Assembly: GCF_954871325.1 (NCBI RefSeq)
Contig: NC_088778.1
Coordinates: 32,190,730 to 32,254,729, forward strand
Direction of reading: 5' to 3'
DNA length: 64,000 nucleotides
Source: Gordionus sp. m RMFG-2023
Taxonomy: Eukaryota > Nematomorpha > Gordioida > Chordodea > Parachordodidae
Numbering within the stretch: the stretch's first letter is position 1; every line of letters begins with the position of its first letter. Below, one piece after another: positions 24,780 through 36,297 of the stretch. The translations under genes were made by a program, and so were the position numbers. The notes beneath the pieces are model-generated. The model worked only from the letters and a program-made list of their open reading frames with translations, was not told the origin of the DNA and ran no database searches.

Positions 24780-25800
24780 GAAGATGAGAATATCGGGGAA
24801 CATTTAATTAGAACTCAAGGAAATTAGGGCTAATGTTGATGAAGAATTTCATATTTTATATGTTATTGATGAATTAAAAGCAGAGCTATACGTGTTAAAT
24901 ATTTATTTCCCTCGACTTGCAGCAAGGCAAGCTCATCGTTAAACATTAATATAGGATCAGTAGAGTATATTATAAAACAAATGCCCTCTCTCTTAGATAC
25001 ATTTATAACCTAAATAAATGAATGATAGTTCATCATGCAACGCTTACCAATTTGCAGATATTACTTCCACAAAAGCCTTCTAACCTTTTTCAGATGGTGA
25101 TTGAAAAAAAAATATTTGTTAGATTTTAATCATGAAGATGTTAAAGTTTCTTATGATGCCTTATTAGCTGAATAACTATGTTTATAAAATTAACTATGGT
25201 TGATATGTCCCTAAAAATGCTATGGATGCTTTGAATTCATTTTAGATTATATTCCCAATGTATTAAAAGGGTTTATATATATATTAGCAACTCTTCCCAT
25301 TAGTAAACTAATGAGAGAACACTCTCTTTTTTAAGAAGAATAACAGAGCCCTACAGAGGTACCATTTTCAGGGAACAGGCCGGATTTTTTTAAAATATTT
25401 TTTACGGCCCGGTCCAGGTTTTTTAAAAAAATTTTCAAGCCTGTCCCGGCTTTTTTTAAAATAAAATTTTCAGGGCAGGCCAGGAGTTTTTTTAAAATAA
25501 ATTATATTTATTTTTGATTTTTATAGCTAATAATAACGATTTCAAATATAGGCTGTTTTAAAATATATAGCCCGGCCCGGATATTTTTTAAAAAATTCGG
25601 CCCGGCCCGGGTATATTTAAAAAATTAAAATGCTGTCCAGCTCGGGGGTGGCCTGCAGGTCTCTAAAAAACATAGCAAGAAGTGCAACTTCTGAAAGTAG
25701 ATTGAAATCGTTTGAATATTCATAGGCATTTGACGACAAGCAAGGATGAGATAATTAAAAAATTAGCTCAATCCCAACGAAGATTGGATTTTACATGTAA
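24780..25800 (+). pseudogene. hAT transposase pseudogene (C-terminal half), interrupted by a MITE
   Basis: Broken frames on the plus strand carry successive hAT landmarks: a 'PRLAARQAHR' stretch near 24917, a 'DALNSF...IPNVLKGFIYILA' stretch, and 'TLPISK..NERTLSFLRR' near 25285-25335, the start of the hAT dimerisation domain. The last part resumes after an inserted MITE (25344-25665) with 'SATSESRL', 'RLNIHRHLTTSKDEI' and 'SQRRLDF' (25676-25790), the usual C-terminal end of the ZMYM/TTF-type hAT group. At least four stops or frameshifts are present, so it is dead. The inverted arm keeps only the last part, at 49500-49650. Confidence 0.75.
25344..25665. mobile_element. hAT-like MITE with tandem GGCCCG/T-A blocks
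   Basis: Begins CAGAGCCCTACAGAGGTACC, matching the left end of the 9228 copy (CAGAGACCTGAAGAGGTACC), and ends GCCTGCAGGTCTCTA. The interior repeats a module of a GGCCCGG-type GC block followed by TTTTTTAAAAAA. It is inserted in the dimerisation-domain part of a hAT transposase pseudogene. The boundary of the large inverted repeat (25549) lies inside it. Confidence 0.75.
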
Positions 25801-26167
25801 ATATATAACATACAAAATACAATTATTCCTAAGAAATGTATTAATTTATATTTCCAATATATAAATTTTAAAGGTTCAAAAAATCCAAATTTCTATTTTG
25901 GGTCATTTAAGTGATTCATATAGTGGTTATAATCACTTTATAATAATTCACATTTATTTTATAGTTTTTCATATACCGCCAGTTATATGTTTATATTTTA
26001 TTTCACATTTATTTTATAGTTTTTTATATGATGGTTTATATATATAATTTTTTTTATAATTCGCATTAATATAAATTTATGTATTAGAAATAGTTATTAG
26101 TTCTAATAAATTTATGTTTGATATTTTTAAATAAACAATAAAATTTCTTTAAAAAATTTATTATAAC

Positions 26168-26184
26168 ACCCCCCCCCCCCCCAC
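26168..26184. repeat. C homopolymer run
   Basis: A run of about 16 C in an AT-rich setting. The corresponding place in arm 2 (near 49130) lacks it. Confidence 0.8.
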
Positions 26185-26789
26185 AGACCCTATTCTTGCG
26201 TACACACCTGATATATGCTAAAGACTTAATAAAAATTATTTATCTATTAAATTTTATTTTTCATCCCAAAAAATGTCAATTCAATATTAAAAAATTTTTT
26301 GAAAATGTATTGGTCAAGGTATATTTAAGTCTGGTTATAATCTAGGGTTGACCTTACGGTGGTTAAAAAATTGGAAATCCGAAAATTCGATTGCAGTAGT
26401 AGAGATGTTTTTATTAATGAATAAATTAGCCAATACAAGTAATAACTTAAAAAGCCCAAGTTATCAATAACTTTTTATGGCTCGGTTGTAAGACAAAATC
26501 TTCTATAATGTGAATTTATGATGAATAAAATCGCATCATTCATTTTCAAAATGAAGCTAATAAATTCATTAAAATAATTATTTCGTATATTTAGAAGAAA
26601 AATAAAAATATGAATTCACATATATAATAATAAAAAGGAAAATCTTAATATTATGAAGCTAGATAATAAATTCAAATTCGAGGAAGTTCGAGGAAGTTAA
26701 AAACTGATTTTTAAATAATATCTAATTAATTTTATATTAAAAAACATATATATATGCCATCTTCCCTTATTTTATTGTTGCGTATTAGA

Positions 26790-27040
26790 TATGTTCGCGA
26801 CAATCCGTTATTTTTTTTCAACTGCCATAAATATATTTCAGCATGTTTACAATACTTATCTTATTATGAATTTTTAGACAATTTTACCGATAAATTTTGA
26901 GTAGTCATTTATAATCTATATAAGTAGGCGTATTCTAAACATGCTGGAAGACATTTCCGGTAAGATCAGATTTTTAAACTTTAAAAGAAGCGCTCAAAAT
27001 TTAACGACACATTTGCCGGAAATAAAACAGATTGCTTCTA
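26790..27040. mobile_element. Fold-back MITE, family 2 (arm 1 copy)
   Basis: Left: AAATATATTTCAGCATGTTTA. Right: AAACATGCTGGAAGACATTT then a TTCCGG..AAGATCAGATTT block and a GCGCTC motif. The arm 2 counterpart is 47890-48160. Confidence 0.65.
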
Positions 27041-27229
27041 ATACAGAAATATTCATTTAAATTATTTTATTTTTTTGAATTATGGTTAAATTCTCCCGCT
27101 CTTAGTTTGAAGTTTTTTACTAAAACTTCATTTCAATCTATTTTAATAGTAATATATTGTTAACAATTTTGTGGAAAAGGTGGGGAGTGTATAGGGGGGA
27201 ATTTTTTTTATATTAGCTTAAAATGTACG

Positions 27230-27475
27230 AAAAACAGACAAATTTTGTAAAAGGAAGTGGAAATCCCACTCCTAGCTACGCCTGCGCTCTTCTATATTAA
27301 AGAAGGTGCGATAAAGAAAATATTTGTTCGACCAATAGAACATGCATCGGTTTTTTTAAAGTTGTTTTTAGATAAAATGAAAGATGGGGAAGCCGGCCTT
27401 GAGGTATTTTCAAAGACCTTTTTATTGAAAATGTCATTTAATTTTTCTGATCATGACAGGTTGTAAATTATTTAG
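27230..27475. repeat. Conserved block shared by both arms, with a short open frame
   Basis: A stretch with more balanced composition. The plus-strand frame 27257-27466 (69 codons, TTG-type or internal start) and its arm 2 counterpart 47450-47671 (minus, 73 codons) remain open and similar, with a 'FVRPIEHASVF...LFLDKMKDGEAGLEVFSKT' stretch in both. It may be a coding remnant of a repeat, but no domain is recognised and 'CCTAGCTACGCCTGCGC' at its start resembles a transposon end. Confidence 0.35.
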
Positions 27476-27992
27476 TTTGACATAGTATTTATTTCTGCAT
27501 GAAATATCTACACAAATATTATAACCTATTCCTGGTTTGACCAAAAAAAAATGTATCTGAGAATATTTTCCCGATAATCAAATCCTATTTTCGTTGAGCC
27601 GTATAGTAAGCTAAACTTAAATTTTTAAACAGGTTTCATTTGATATAATTATTTTATATACATCATTTTTTTGTAAGGTAAAACTTTATTTAACGAAAAA
27701 AATTAGAATGAAGTTTTATTGTATAGTTAATAATATATCGTTATTATGGGTGAAAATTTTTCGATTGACATGTATCGCTCAGTAAAATCTTTATAATATA
27801 ATTATAAATCTACGTAAATACGGTTAGTGATAGATGATATGTCAACATATAGCAATTCTTTCTAAAAAACAACCTAAATCTGCTAAATACCTACTAAAAT
27901 TTATTAAAATGCAATAAAAAGACTTACCAATTATCTAATATATATTAACTGGAATTACGTAGTCGAGTTCGATCTCCCCAGGACTGGAACAC

Positions 27993-28260
<268 letters not shown>

Positions 28261-28687
28261 TATTGGCTTTAGAAAAAAAATGATTCTTGCAGGGATCAAA
28301 TCGAATATTTCTATTTTTCGCATTAGTTCTCACAGTTTCCAATCGAATAATTGTATTATTATTCCTCTAGACGGAACCGGTAGGGTCGGGGAGGGGTGTG
28401 ATCCTCAATACTACCCCCTCCCCCCACACTCACTCTCCCCAAGATATGAGTAAAATATGTCACTCATTACAAATACAGAACCCTAATTTTATTTTTTTAC
28501 CTTCTAAAATGACCATTTATTATAACAGATTTTTATTCAGAAAATAATAATTATTTAAAAAAAAACACAAATTATATATTTAAAAAAAATGTAATCTTGC
28601 CAAAGTTTTTCCCAAAAGGGGGGGTCTAAATAATATCGGGTTATAAATTTAGGGCTAATAAAATCGCCCAAAGGGTTTCTTCCCCCA

Positions 28688-28899
28688 TAGTGTTCTAAAA
28701 AATGGCGATTTAAAAAAACGGCTCGGAGTTTATAACTCAAAATAACATTGTAAGTAGCCTAAATATTTTGCTCACATCTCGCAGAAATGCTTGGAAACAT
28801 CTATTTTCTAAAACTCGATGCTAACAACATAATAATATTTTGGCTAAAATCTTATTACGGCTGTTTTAAAAAACAAATCGATCATTTCAGCAACACTAC
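28688..28899. mobile_element. Fold-back MITE, family 1 (arm 1 copy)
   Basis: Ends TAGTGTTCTAAAAAATGGCG and TTTCAGCAACACTA are inverted and family-like, and the interior has TTTTGGCTAAAATCTTATTA. The counterpart in arm 2 is 46322-46535. Confidence 0.6.
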
Positions 28900-29445
28900 T
28901 TCCTCCCTTTAAAAAAATTTTTCGATTTGCCAAGTGCCTATCTCTACAAGCACCCCATTTCATTTTTCCTAGATAAGTGGCGAGTAATAATTTAAAAACT
29001 ATTTTTATTGCTTAATCCAATTAAGGAGAATTAATGTTAATGTTTAAATTTGCTCAGCATATATAATTTTCAATTATCGAGTAAATTTACAATAATAAAT
29101 TTTGTATAAGTGATTGCCATTTAAAAATAATTAAAGCATGGCTTTATCTTTTTAAATTGATATATACATTTATTTTACGGCCGGTAGTTATTCTCATTAT
29201 CTCATTGATTAGATTCGGATATATTTACATAGTGTAATAAAAATACTTATTTTTATAAAAAAATCAAATAAATTGATTTAAAAAAAACAATTATACCTAA
29301 AATTTGATATAAAATGGAAAAAAAAAACTTTCGTTTTTAAAATAGAAATTTTATAGTAAATAATTATTTAAAGATAAAAGTTTTATTTATATTAGCAAAA
29401 AATATTTATTTCGCCTCATTCACCTCCGGTCATTGTAAAAACTCT

Positions 29446-29453
29446 TATAAAGG
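29446..29453 (+). promoter_or_regulatory. Candidate TATA box of vWA-like gene A
   Basis: TATAAAGG lies 64 bp upstream of the gene A start codon, a plausible spacing for a short 5' leader. The arm 2 copy lacks about 19 bp here, including this motif. No expression data, so inference only. Confidence 0.4.
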
Positions 29454-29516
29454 AATATAATCTTTTTGTTTTTGAAAAGCTAAATTTAACATCAATTCTT
29501 TCAACTAATAAAAAAT

Positions 29517-30579
29517 ATGTCTGGAATTCTCAGTGTCCTCATTGTAATCTGCCTGTATTCAATCTATGATTCAAGAGATTATAACATGCCAGTTTATTAC
29601 ACCAAACCAGATTATTACACCAAACCAGAAACCACCGAAAAACCAAAATATACCACTACCGAAAAACCAAAATGTAATACACATTCTTTATATATTTTTA
29701 TTATTATTATTTTTTGAATATCACTTTAAAAGTCCCCAAGATTGACATCAACCTGTATAAAGATCTCGTTAGCGCCAAAAACCAACCAATCGATGTAGTG
29801 GCTCTGGTTGAATTGGCGTACCGTTCTCCCGAAGATTTTGAATGCGCTCTATCCATCTCTATAGTAACATAAAAATTATTTTTTAAAATTTATGAAAAAA
29901 AAAATTAATTTTCCTAATAGGGTTCTCTCTATCTGCTTGTCCGAAACAATCCTCTAGGCTCTGACGGAGCTAATGTAGGAATCGTGACATATGACAGATA
30001 TTCCAACATTCATTTAGCGCTGGGATCGGCCACTGCCTTTTCGGGTGTGATCCGTAACCCTACCCCAATTTTCAACGCGGGATCAAGTTATCTATATTAA
30101 ATATTTTCGGCTCAATAGTTTTTTACTTTATTTCTTATTTTTTTTTAACATTTGAAACAATTATATATATTTTCTTTTTTTAAAAAAATTTAGAATATTT
30201 GAATGTTGACAAGGCCCTATTACTAGCAGATTCGATGTTGAGTAATTCTAATAGGTCATATCCCATTAAACAAATATGGGTTTATATATCTGAAACATCA
30301 TTAGGAAATCCTGAGGTGACGGCTAAATCGTTGAAATATAAGGGTAAAGTATAATCCAAAAAATTAATGAATAAACCTTTTCTTAAATATACATTATTTT
30401 TAAAATATATAATTCAAGGTATCGAAATATTTGTCTTCGCTGTAGGCCCTAGAGTTAGTTATCAACAAATAAATGCCATCGCTTCCTCTCCCGAGCATAT
30501 CATATATTCTCCAGAATATTGTTCCTCCAAGGGATCTCTCATTGATCTGGTCAATAGAAAATTTTTCGTTTGCGTTTAA
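29517..30579 (+). CDS. Secreted vWA-like protein A, 5 exons, 254 aa
   Basis: Exons: 29517-29673, 29733-29863, 29921-30086, 30194-30343, 30419-30579. They join in frame (765 nt) with GT..AG borders. Exon 1 gives a signal peptide (MSGILSVLIVICLYSIYDS) and a Thr/Lys/Pro/Tyr linker with YYTKP and TTEKPK repeats. Exons 2-5 form a compact vWA-type fold: strand 1 'PIDVVALVELAYRS', 'GANVGIVTYDRYSNIHLAL', 'VDKALLLADSML', 'IKQIWVYISETS', 'GIEIFVFAVG' and 'EYCSSKGSLIDL' fall in the family order. The MIDAS signature D-x-S-x-S is replaced by E-L-A-Y-R, and the D of the 'TDG' loop is also absent, so metal-dependent ligand binding is unlikely. Poly-A signal AATAAA at 30650. A likely secreted or cuticle/matrix binding protein; the actual partner is unknown. 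Confidence 0.85.
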
Positions 30580-30649
30580 ATTTATATTTTTCATTTTACT
30601 ATTTTATAAATGGAAATATTTAAAAAATATATTTTTGGTATATGTTCCA

Positions 30650-30655
30650 AATAAA
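30650..30655 (+). terminator. Poly-A signal of vWA-like gene A
   Basis: AATAAA 70 bp after the stop codon. The same signal is kept in the arm 2 copy at 44598-44593 (minus). Confidence 0.5.
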
Positions 30656-30959
30656 ATAGTGTTCCTTTTCCAAAAACTTAGTGAAAAATTAGTATTTTAC
30701 CTTTAAATGTTTTTAGGCGAATTATTATTGATTCCAAATAGAAATGTAATTCCTATTGATGTATGAGAAAGTTCCGACTATAAACGTATAATAGGCTCAA
30801 ATTTCAATAGAATGTTTTCATTCGTTATGCAGTTGATTAATAATTTTCTGAACTAAACTTAATGTATTTTAGTTGTTAATAAATAAATAAATAGTTGATG
30901 ACATTGATTTTTATATCCTAAATTAAGATTATAAAATAAAGGTTGACTTCAGTTCAAAA

Positions 30960-31080
30960 AAGCGTTAGATCCCTAGGTTTAAGTGTAGCTTATATCTCAG
31001 TTCAAAAAAGCGGATCCTTAGGTTAAAGGGTTAGGCTAAACGTGGGGTGGGGAGAGCTGACCTTTTATATTTTCTTTCGA
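30960..31080. repeat. Short tandem duplication with GC-rich patch
   Basis: TCAGTTCAAAAAAGCG occurs twice (30952 and 30998), each followed by a CCTTAGGTT/CCCTAGGTTT stretch, then GTGGGGTGGGGAGAGCTGACC. Arm 2 carries one copy of the tandem (44210-44290). Confidence 0.5.
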
Positions 31081-31609
31081 AAAAACCTCTCAAGATAATT
31101 TATAAATATTAAATATGTGCTGAAAAAAAAATAGCCGAGATTTAAATGTGGTTATTTTGTTCTAAACATGCTTATATTTCTCAAATACATAAGAATAGGT
31201 ATAATGTTATTATATTCAGAGTTGGGCAGAAGATACAGACACAGTATCTATATTAAAAAATGAATCTTAGATACAGATACTAGTATCTTATTAAAAATGA
31301 TAAAAAGATACTGAGTACAAGATATAAAAGGACCTTGTATCTTAGCTACAAGTATTGCACGGTACTGCCCAAATCTGATAATACTAAGAATATAATTGTG
31401 GGAGCATTTAAAAAATTTGAATAATAAAAAAGAAATTAGCCCATAATGAGATTTAATAAAAAATAAATGTAAAATTTTAGTAAAAGAGGATTATCATTAA
31501 GGCAATGGGCCAGGAATCTTTGAAAAATTTAAAATTAAAAAAAGATTACTTCATAGCTAATTTTGTTTAATTTTTAAATTGTCTTAAAAATGTGGATTTA
31601 GGGCTACTT

Positions 31610-32235
31610 TTGACAAACGAGTTTGAAAATAGATTTTGATCTTTTCCAAAAGAACAGGAAGTTGATACGACTATTGGAATGTATGTTATCGATAGATATG
31701 TGGCAATATTTTATAGGCTTTTTTTTTCTCTCAGAAACTACGGATTGGTTTGTAATTGCTATGAAAGAAAGCATAAATGTCGAAGAATGTAAAGTGCTTG
31801 CCTTTATCTTATGGGATCAGTGTATCAGTCGTGTGTATAATCAAAAAATCACGCGTTTTAGAGCTGTAATGGGATATTAACTCCATATAGTTTTTCAGAA
31901 TTATTATATAATAATATCTTGCTTTTTATTTGTATCACTTAAAAAGATGATCTCTTGCTTTTTTTGGTTAACTTGCACCACACATCTTTAACATTTATAT
32001 GCTCGAGTGGTTTTCATTCCAAGACTGCATGCTACTGCTCATCTGAATCCGTCATCTGTCATCTGTGTCGTTGCTCTAGATTAAATAGTCAACAAAGGGT
32101 GACACGATAACTGCACCCCATTCCTCTGTGAACTGTGGAAGAATAGTTTGTTCCCACTGTTATCTTTGCCTACCAGCTAGATAGAGTTCAAATACGAATT
32201 CTCAGTTGATTAGATTAAAAATTGGTTCCGATCAA
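31610..32235 (-). repeat. Dispersed repeat C, copy 2
   Basis: Second full copy of the repeat described at 22190-22930. The first ~270 bp belong to arm 1 of the large inverted repeat; the arm similarity stops near 31880, inside this repeat. The minus strand shows 'FVDYLI.SNDTDD', like 'FVDYLLSSNDTEQ' in copy 1. Confidence 0.5.
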
Positions 32236-32439
32236 TTGGTGGTGATACGATTGATAATGGCAAAGGAGATGTGGGAAGTGTGATTTGTAACAGTGTACTC
32301 AGAAAAACAATTTTAAATTAAAAATTATCATTCAATATGGATTTGATCTCAAATTTCGCGATTTTGGAGAATTTGTGGAAATGAATTGGATGACCCCGAT
32401 AATCTGAAGTAGTAAAGAATTTTGGCTAAATAACCAATA
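32236..32439. other. AT-rich spacer
   Basis: No feature seen between repeat C and the start of the direct-repeat unit carrying gene B. Confidence 0.4.
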
Positions 32440-33039
32440 TCACGCTTGGACCTTTATGCGAATTTCTTTTCCATACACCAATTACCCGCTAAGATATGGG
32501 CGTTTAAAGAGCGGAAAACCAACAAAATGCACTTCGTTAATTTTACAAATATCTCGAAAACATATTGAGTTAGAACCAATAATCTAAATTCTATTAATAT
32601 AGCTTATTAAAATATCTTTGATATGACATATATAAAAATGTGATAGAAACTGGAATATCTTAAAATAAAAGTCTAAATCTGGAAATGACCATAGAAAAAT
32701 GAGGAATTTATTTTTCTTGCAGATGTATACCATATTACTATATATTTGTAAAAAGTCCATGTCTAGGTTTAAAGTGGGCCTAGGAGTTATGATATATGGC
32801 TAAAATTGATCAAATTTTATTTTAATATTAAAATTGATCCGGAGTTCAATAAAATCCTAATAATTAAATTAAATTAGCTTAGGGCCATATATATATATTA
32901 AAGCTTTTTTAAGTATTCCGGCATAGGAAATTTGAGTTTGTGTTGATGTCTAAGATCAACAATATTAATATATGTAGTTTTCAATATTATAATTCGTTTA
33001 CAGGAATAATACTTTTTTTGAAACGCCATTAGGCTTTTA

Positions 33040-36000
33040 TTAGAACAAAAAACACAAAGAAAAGAGACAATTTGTATAAAATATTATAAAAAAAAATAGG
33101 TTTAAGTTGCAAACAAAAAATTTCTCATTGATGAAATTAACGAGAGAACCTTTGGAGGAACAATATTCTTGAGAAAATATAATATTCTTGGGAGAAGATG
33201 CAATAGCATTTATTTGATCATAGCTCACTCTCGGACCTACAGCGAAGACATCTATTATAATACCTTGAATATTATAGAAAAAGGAAATAAATGTCTTTGA
33301 ATTTTTAGTTCATTGTACATTACCCTTATATTTTATTGATTTGGCAGTCGCCTCCGGATTTCCTATAGATGTCTCAGATATATATACCCATATTTGTTTA
33401 ATGGAGTATGGCCTGCCAGAATTTTTTAACATCGAATTTGCGAGTGACAGGGCCTTGTCAACATTCAAATCCTCTAATAATAGTGATATCAGTAAAGTAT
33501 TAGCATTTAATTAATCTGATAATATTATATATATATACTTGTTCTATCATTGAAAATAGGCTCGGGAGCAAAAAATGCAGTCGACGGAGATTTTGCTATA
33601 GCCAATGGTAAATGGACGTTGGCATATTTGTTATATGTCACGATACCTACATTAGCTCCATCAGGACTTATAGGATTGTTTTGGATAAGTTGGTATAGGG
33701 AACCCTATTAAAAAATAATAATATTTTTCATCAATAAAGGGGAAAAAATTCTCCAAGTATCCCAAGACATGGCGATCGTTAATACTTATTTTCAAAGCAA
33801 GATCATATTGTGACTTATAGAAGTGGAAAGCATTTTAGTCAAATTGACTATCTGCTTATACGGTGAAAGGATTTATGGAGAATCAAAGATTGTAAAGTAA
33901 TACCGGGAAAAGAAATCGCCAGGCAACATCGTCCACTTGTCATGGATCTTGAAAGAAAAGTGTTTCCGGAAAGAAAAAAGGTTTATGAACCTTGAATTAG
34001 GTAAAAATTGCCCGGAAGTTAGAACGAAACGTAGAGGATTGGGAGACGCTAACTGCGGACATAAAGGAAACGGCGATTCATATTCTAGGACAGACCAAAG
34101 GAGGCAAAGCTTTGAATAAGGAACTATGGTGGTGTGATCAATCGGTTAGGGATTTCATCGAAAGAAAGAAAATTTTATATAGACGGTGGCATAAATCTAA
34201 AAAGTCGGAGGATTATCAAGAATATAGGGAGGCAAAGAGAGCCGCGAAGGAGGCCGTTGCAATAGCGAAGAATGCTGCCTACACCGAGATGCAAACAAAC
34301 TGGATCATAAAGGGGGCGACAGGCTTATGTACAAATTGGCTAAGATAAGGGAGGAGAAAAGTCGCTATGTCGGAGTCCTTAAAATAGTCAAAAATGAGGA
34401 GGGTCAAACTTTATTCAAGACGAGTAGGTGATGGAAAGGTGGAAACGATATTTCAAGGAACTTATGAATATTGCTAATGACAAAGATTTCCTACCCGATA
34501 TTGAGCCAAACATAAGTATGGTCGAACTCTTTCAGGAGGATGAAGTTAGGACGCAAATGAACAAGATGCAAAAATGAAAAGCTAATGGCCCAGATGGAAC
34601 TCCTATGGAAACATAGGTCGGATGTCGAGAAGAAGGAGTCACGTCCATGACTAACCTCTTTAACAAGATCTTGGGAGAAGAACGAATTCCTAATCAATGG
34701 AGAGCAAGCACGATTATACCCTTATTCAAAGGCGAATGAGACCCTCAGGAGTGTGGTAATTACAGAGGTATCAAGCTAACTTGCAACTCCTTGAAACTTA
34801 TGAAAAGGATCTTAGTAACAAGGCTGAAGAACGATGTGGAAATATCGGCTAACAAATTCGGATTTGTGGCCGGCAAATAAACAATCGATCCGATCTTCGC
34901 ACTAAGACAAATGATGGATAAATATGGAGAAAAGAAACCTACATATGGTCTTTATTGACTTGGAGAAAGCTTATGTCACGGTCCCTCGCGATTTAATATG
35001 GTGGTGCTTGAGAAAACAAAATATCTTTGACCTATATGTACGGCTTATGAAAATATCTATAAAGCCTCAACTTCTTGCGTTGGAATGACAGTTGAAGACT
35101 CTAAACCTTTTCGGGTTGATATTGGATTACATCAAGGATCTGCTCTAAGTCCTTTTTTATTCAAATATTAATGGACACGATAACGAGAGACATCTAAATG
35201 CCATCACCTTGGTGTATGCTATAAGCCGATGATATAGTACTATGCGAAGAGACAAAGGAGAAAGCATTCAAAGAACCCGAAAAGTGGTCAAAACGTTTAG
35301 CTGGATATGGTTTAAAGGTAAACAATCGAAAAAATGTATACATGGAGATGAACGTTACAGGCACCCCATCGCTGGATGACCAATTAAAGTACCCAAAAGT
35401 AGACAGGTTTACATACCTAGGCTCGATGATACATCAAGAGGGAGGTTGCGCAAAAGAAGTCAATGCACGGATCCAAAAAAAATGGCTTAAATGGCGAAGT
35501 ATATCCGGTGTAATGTGCGACAAGAAGATGCCAATATGGTAGAAAATCAAGGCTTATAAATCCATGGTAAGACCGGTGTTACTCTATGGAAGTGAAACAT
35601 GGGCATTAAAAGCTACGGAAGAAAAGTTATTACAAGCCACGGAGATGAGAATGATACGATGGAGCTTGGGGTATACTAAACTCGACCATAAGCAAAAATG
35701 GGTATTCAACCTATGGTGGACTTGATAAACGAAAATCGGTTAAGGTGATATGGTCATATACTAAGAAGGGAGACGAATGATGTAAATCGAAAAGTATTGG
35801 ACATGGAGGTGCCGGGGAAGAGAGGAAGAGGACGACCTCGTGTTACGTGGAAAGGTCAAGTAGACAAAGTTATGATGACTAGAAGATAAATCCGGACATG
35901 ACCCTTACTCGATAAAGATGGATATCAAAACAAACCCCACGACTGTGGGACCATATGCATGATAAAGAAGAAGATCAATATAAAAAATAATGATTTGTTA

Positions 36001-36297
36001 CGTAAGAGATTTTTAACGGGCATTCAGAATCTTTTAGTGTTCGGTATTCCAATTCCACCAGAGCCACTACATCGATTTGTTTGTTTCTAGCACTAATGCT
36101 TTGTACAGCTTAATGTCAATCTTGGGAACTATATTTAACGATACTCATAAGATAAATATTTTTTTTTTAAAAAAAAAGTATTTACATTTTGGTTTTTCGG
36201 TATAATATACTGATTTGATAGAATCTTTTGAATCATAGGCAGAATACAAATTATACAAGCAGATCACAATGAGAAGAACACTGAGAATTCTTGACAT
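33040..36297 (-). pseudogene. vWA-like paralogue B, frameshifted, with a LINE in intron 2
   Basis: Exons by comparison with its paralogues: 36297-36186, 36128-36002, 33704-33539, 33473-33324, 33263-33040. Exon 1 encodes a signal peptide (MSRILSVLLIVICLYNLYS). Exon 2 is 127 nt instead of the 131 nt shared by the other three, a 4-base loss after 'CTGTACAAAG' that shifts the frame to an early stop. Intron 2 carries an RTE-type LINE (33736-35980). Exons 3-5 stay open ('GANVGIVTYNKYANVHL', 'IKQIWVYISETSIGNP', 'VFAVGPRVSYDQINAIASSP'). The last exon runs 63 nt past the usual stop, adding about 21 residues with a hydrophobic stretch (LNLFFFIIFYTNCLFSLCFL). Probably a pseudogene; a one-site assembly error in exon 2 is the main alternative. 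Confidence 0.75.
33736..35980 (+). mobile_element. RTE-clade LINE, 5'-truncated and broken
   Basis: Inserted in intron 2 of gene B; both flanks match the uninterrupted intron at 38984-38975. Plus-strand pieces in order: the end of an AP-endonuclease ('MAIVNTYFQSK' 33770, then 'DCKVIPGKEIARQHRP' near 33890), a linker, reverse transcriptase ('TIDPIFALRQMM' 34880, 'IDLEKAY' 34950, 'HQGSALSPFLF' 35120, 'ADDIVLCEE' 35226) and the C-terminal region ('YLGSMIHQEGG', 'SGVMCDKKMP', 'LYGSETWALKA' 35340-35620). It ends near an A/T-rich tail. About 2.24 kb remain of an element usually over 3 kb. Several frameshifts and stops make it inactive. The similarity is strongest to the RTE group. Confidence 0.85.

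Noticed and set aside
34491-34697. Minus-strand 68-codon frame
   Set aside because: Shadow of the plus-strand LINE coding region.
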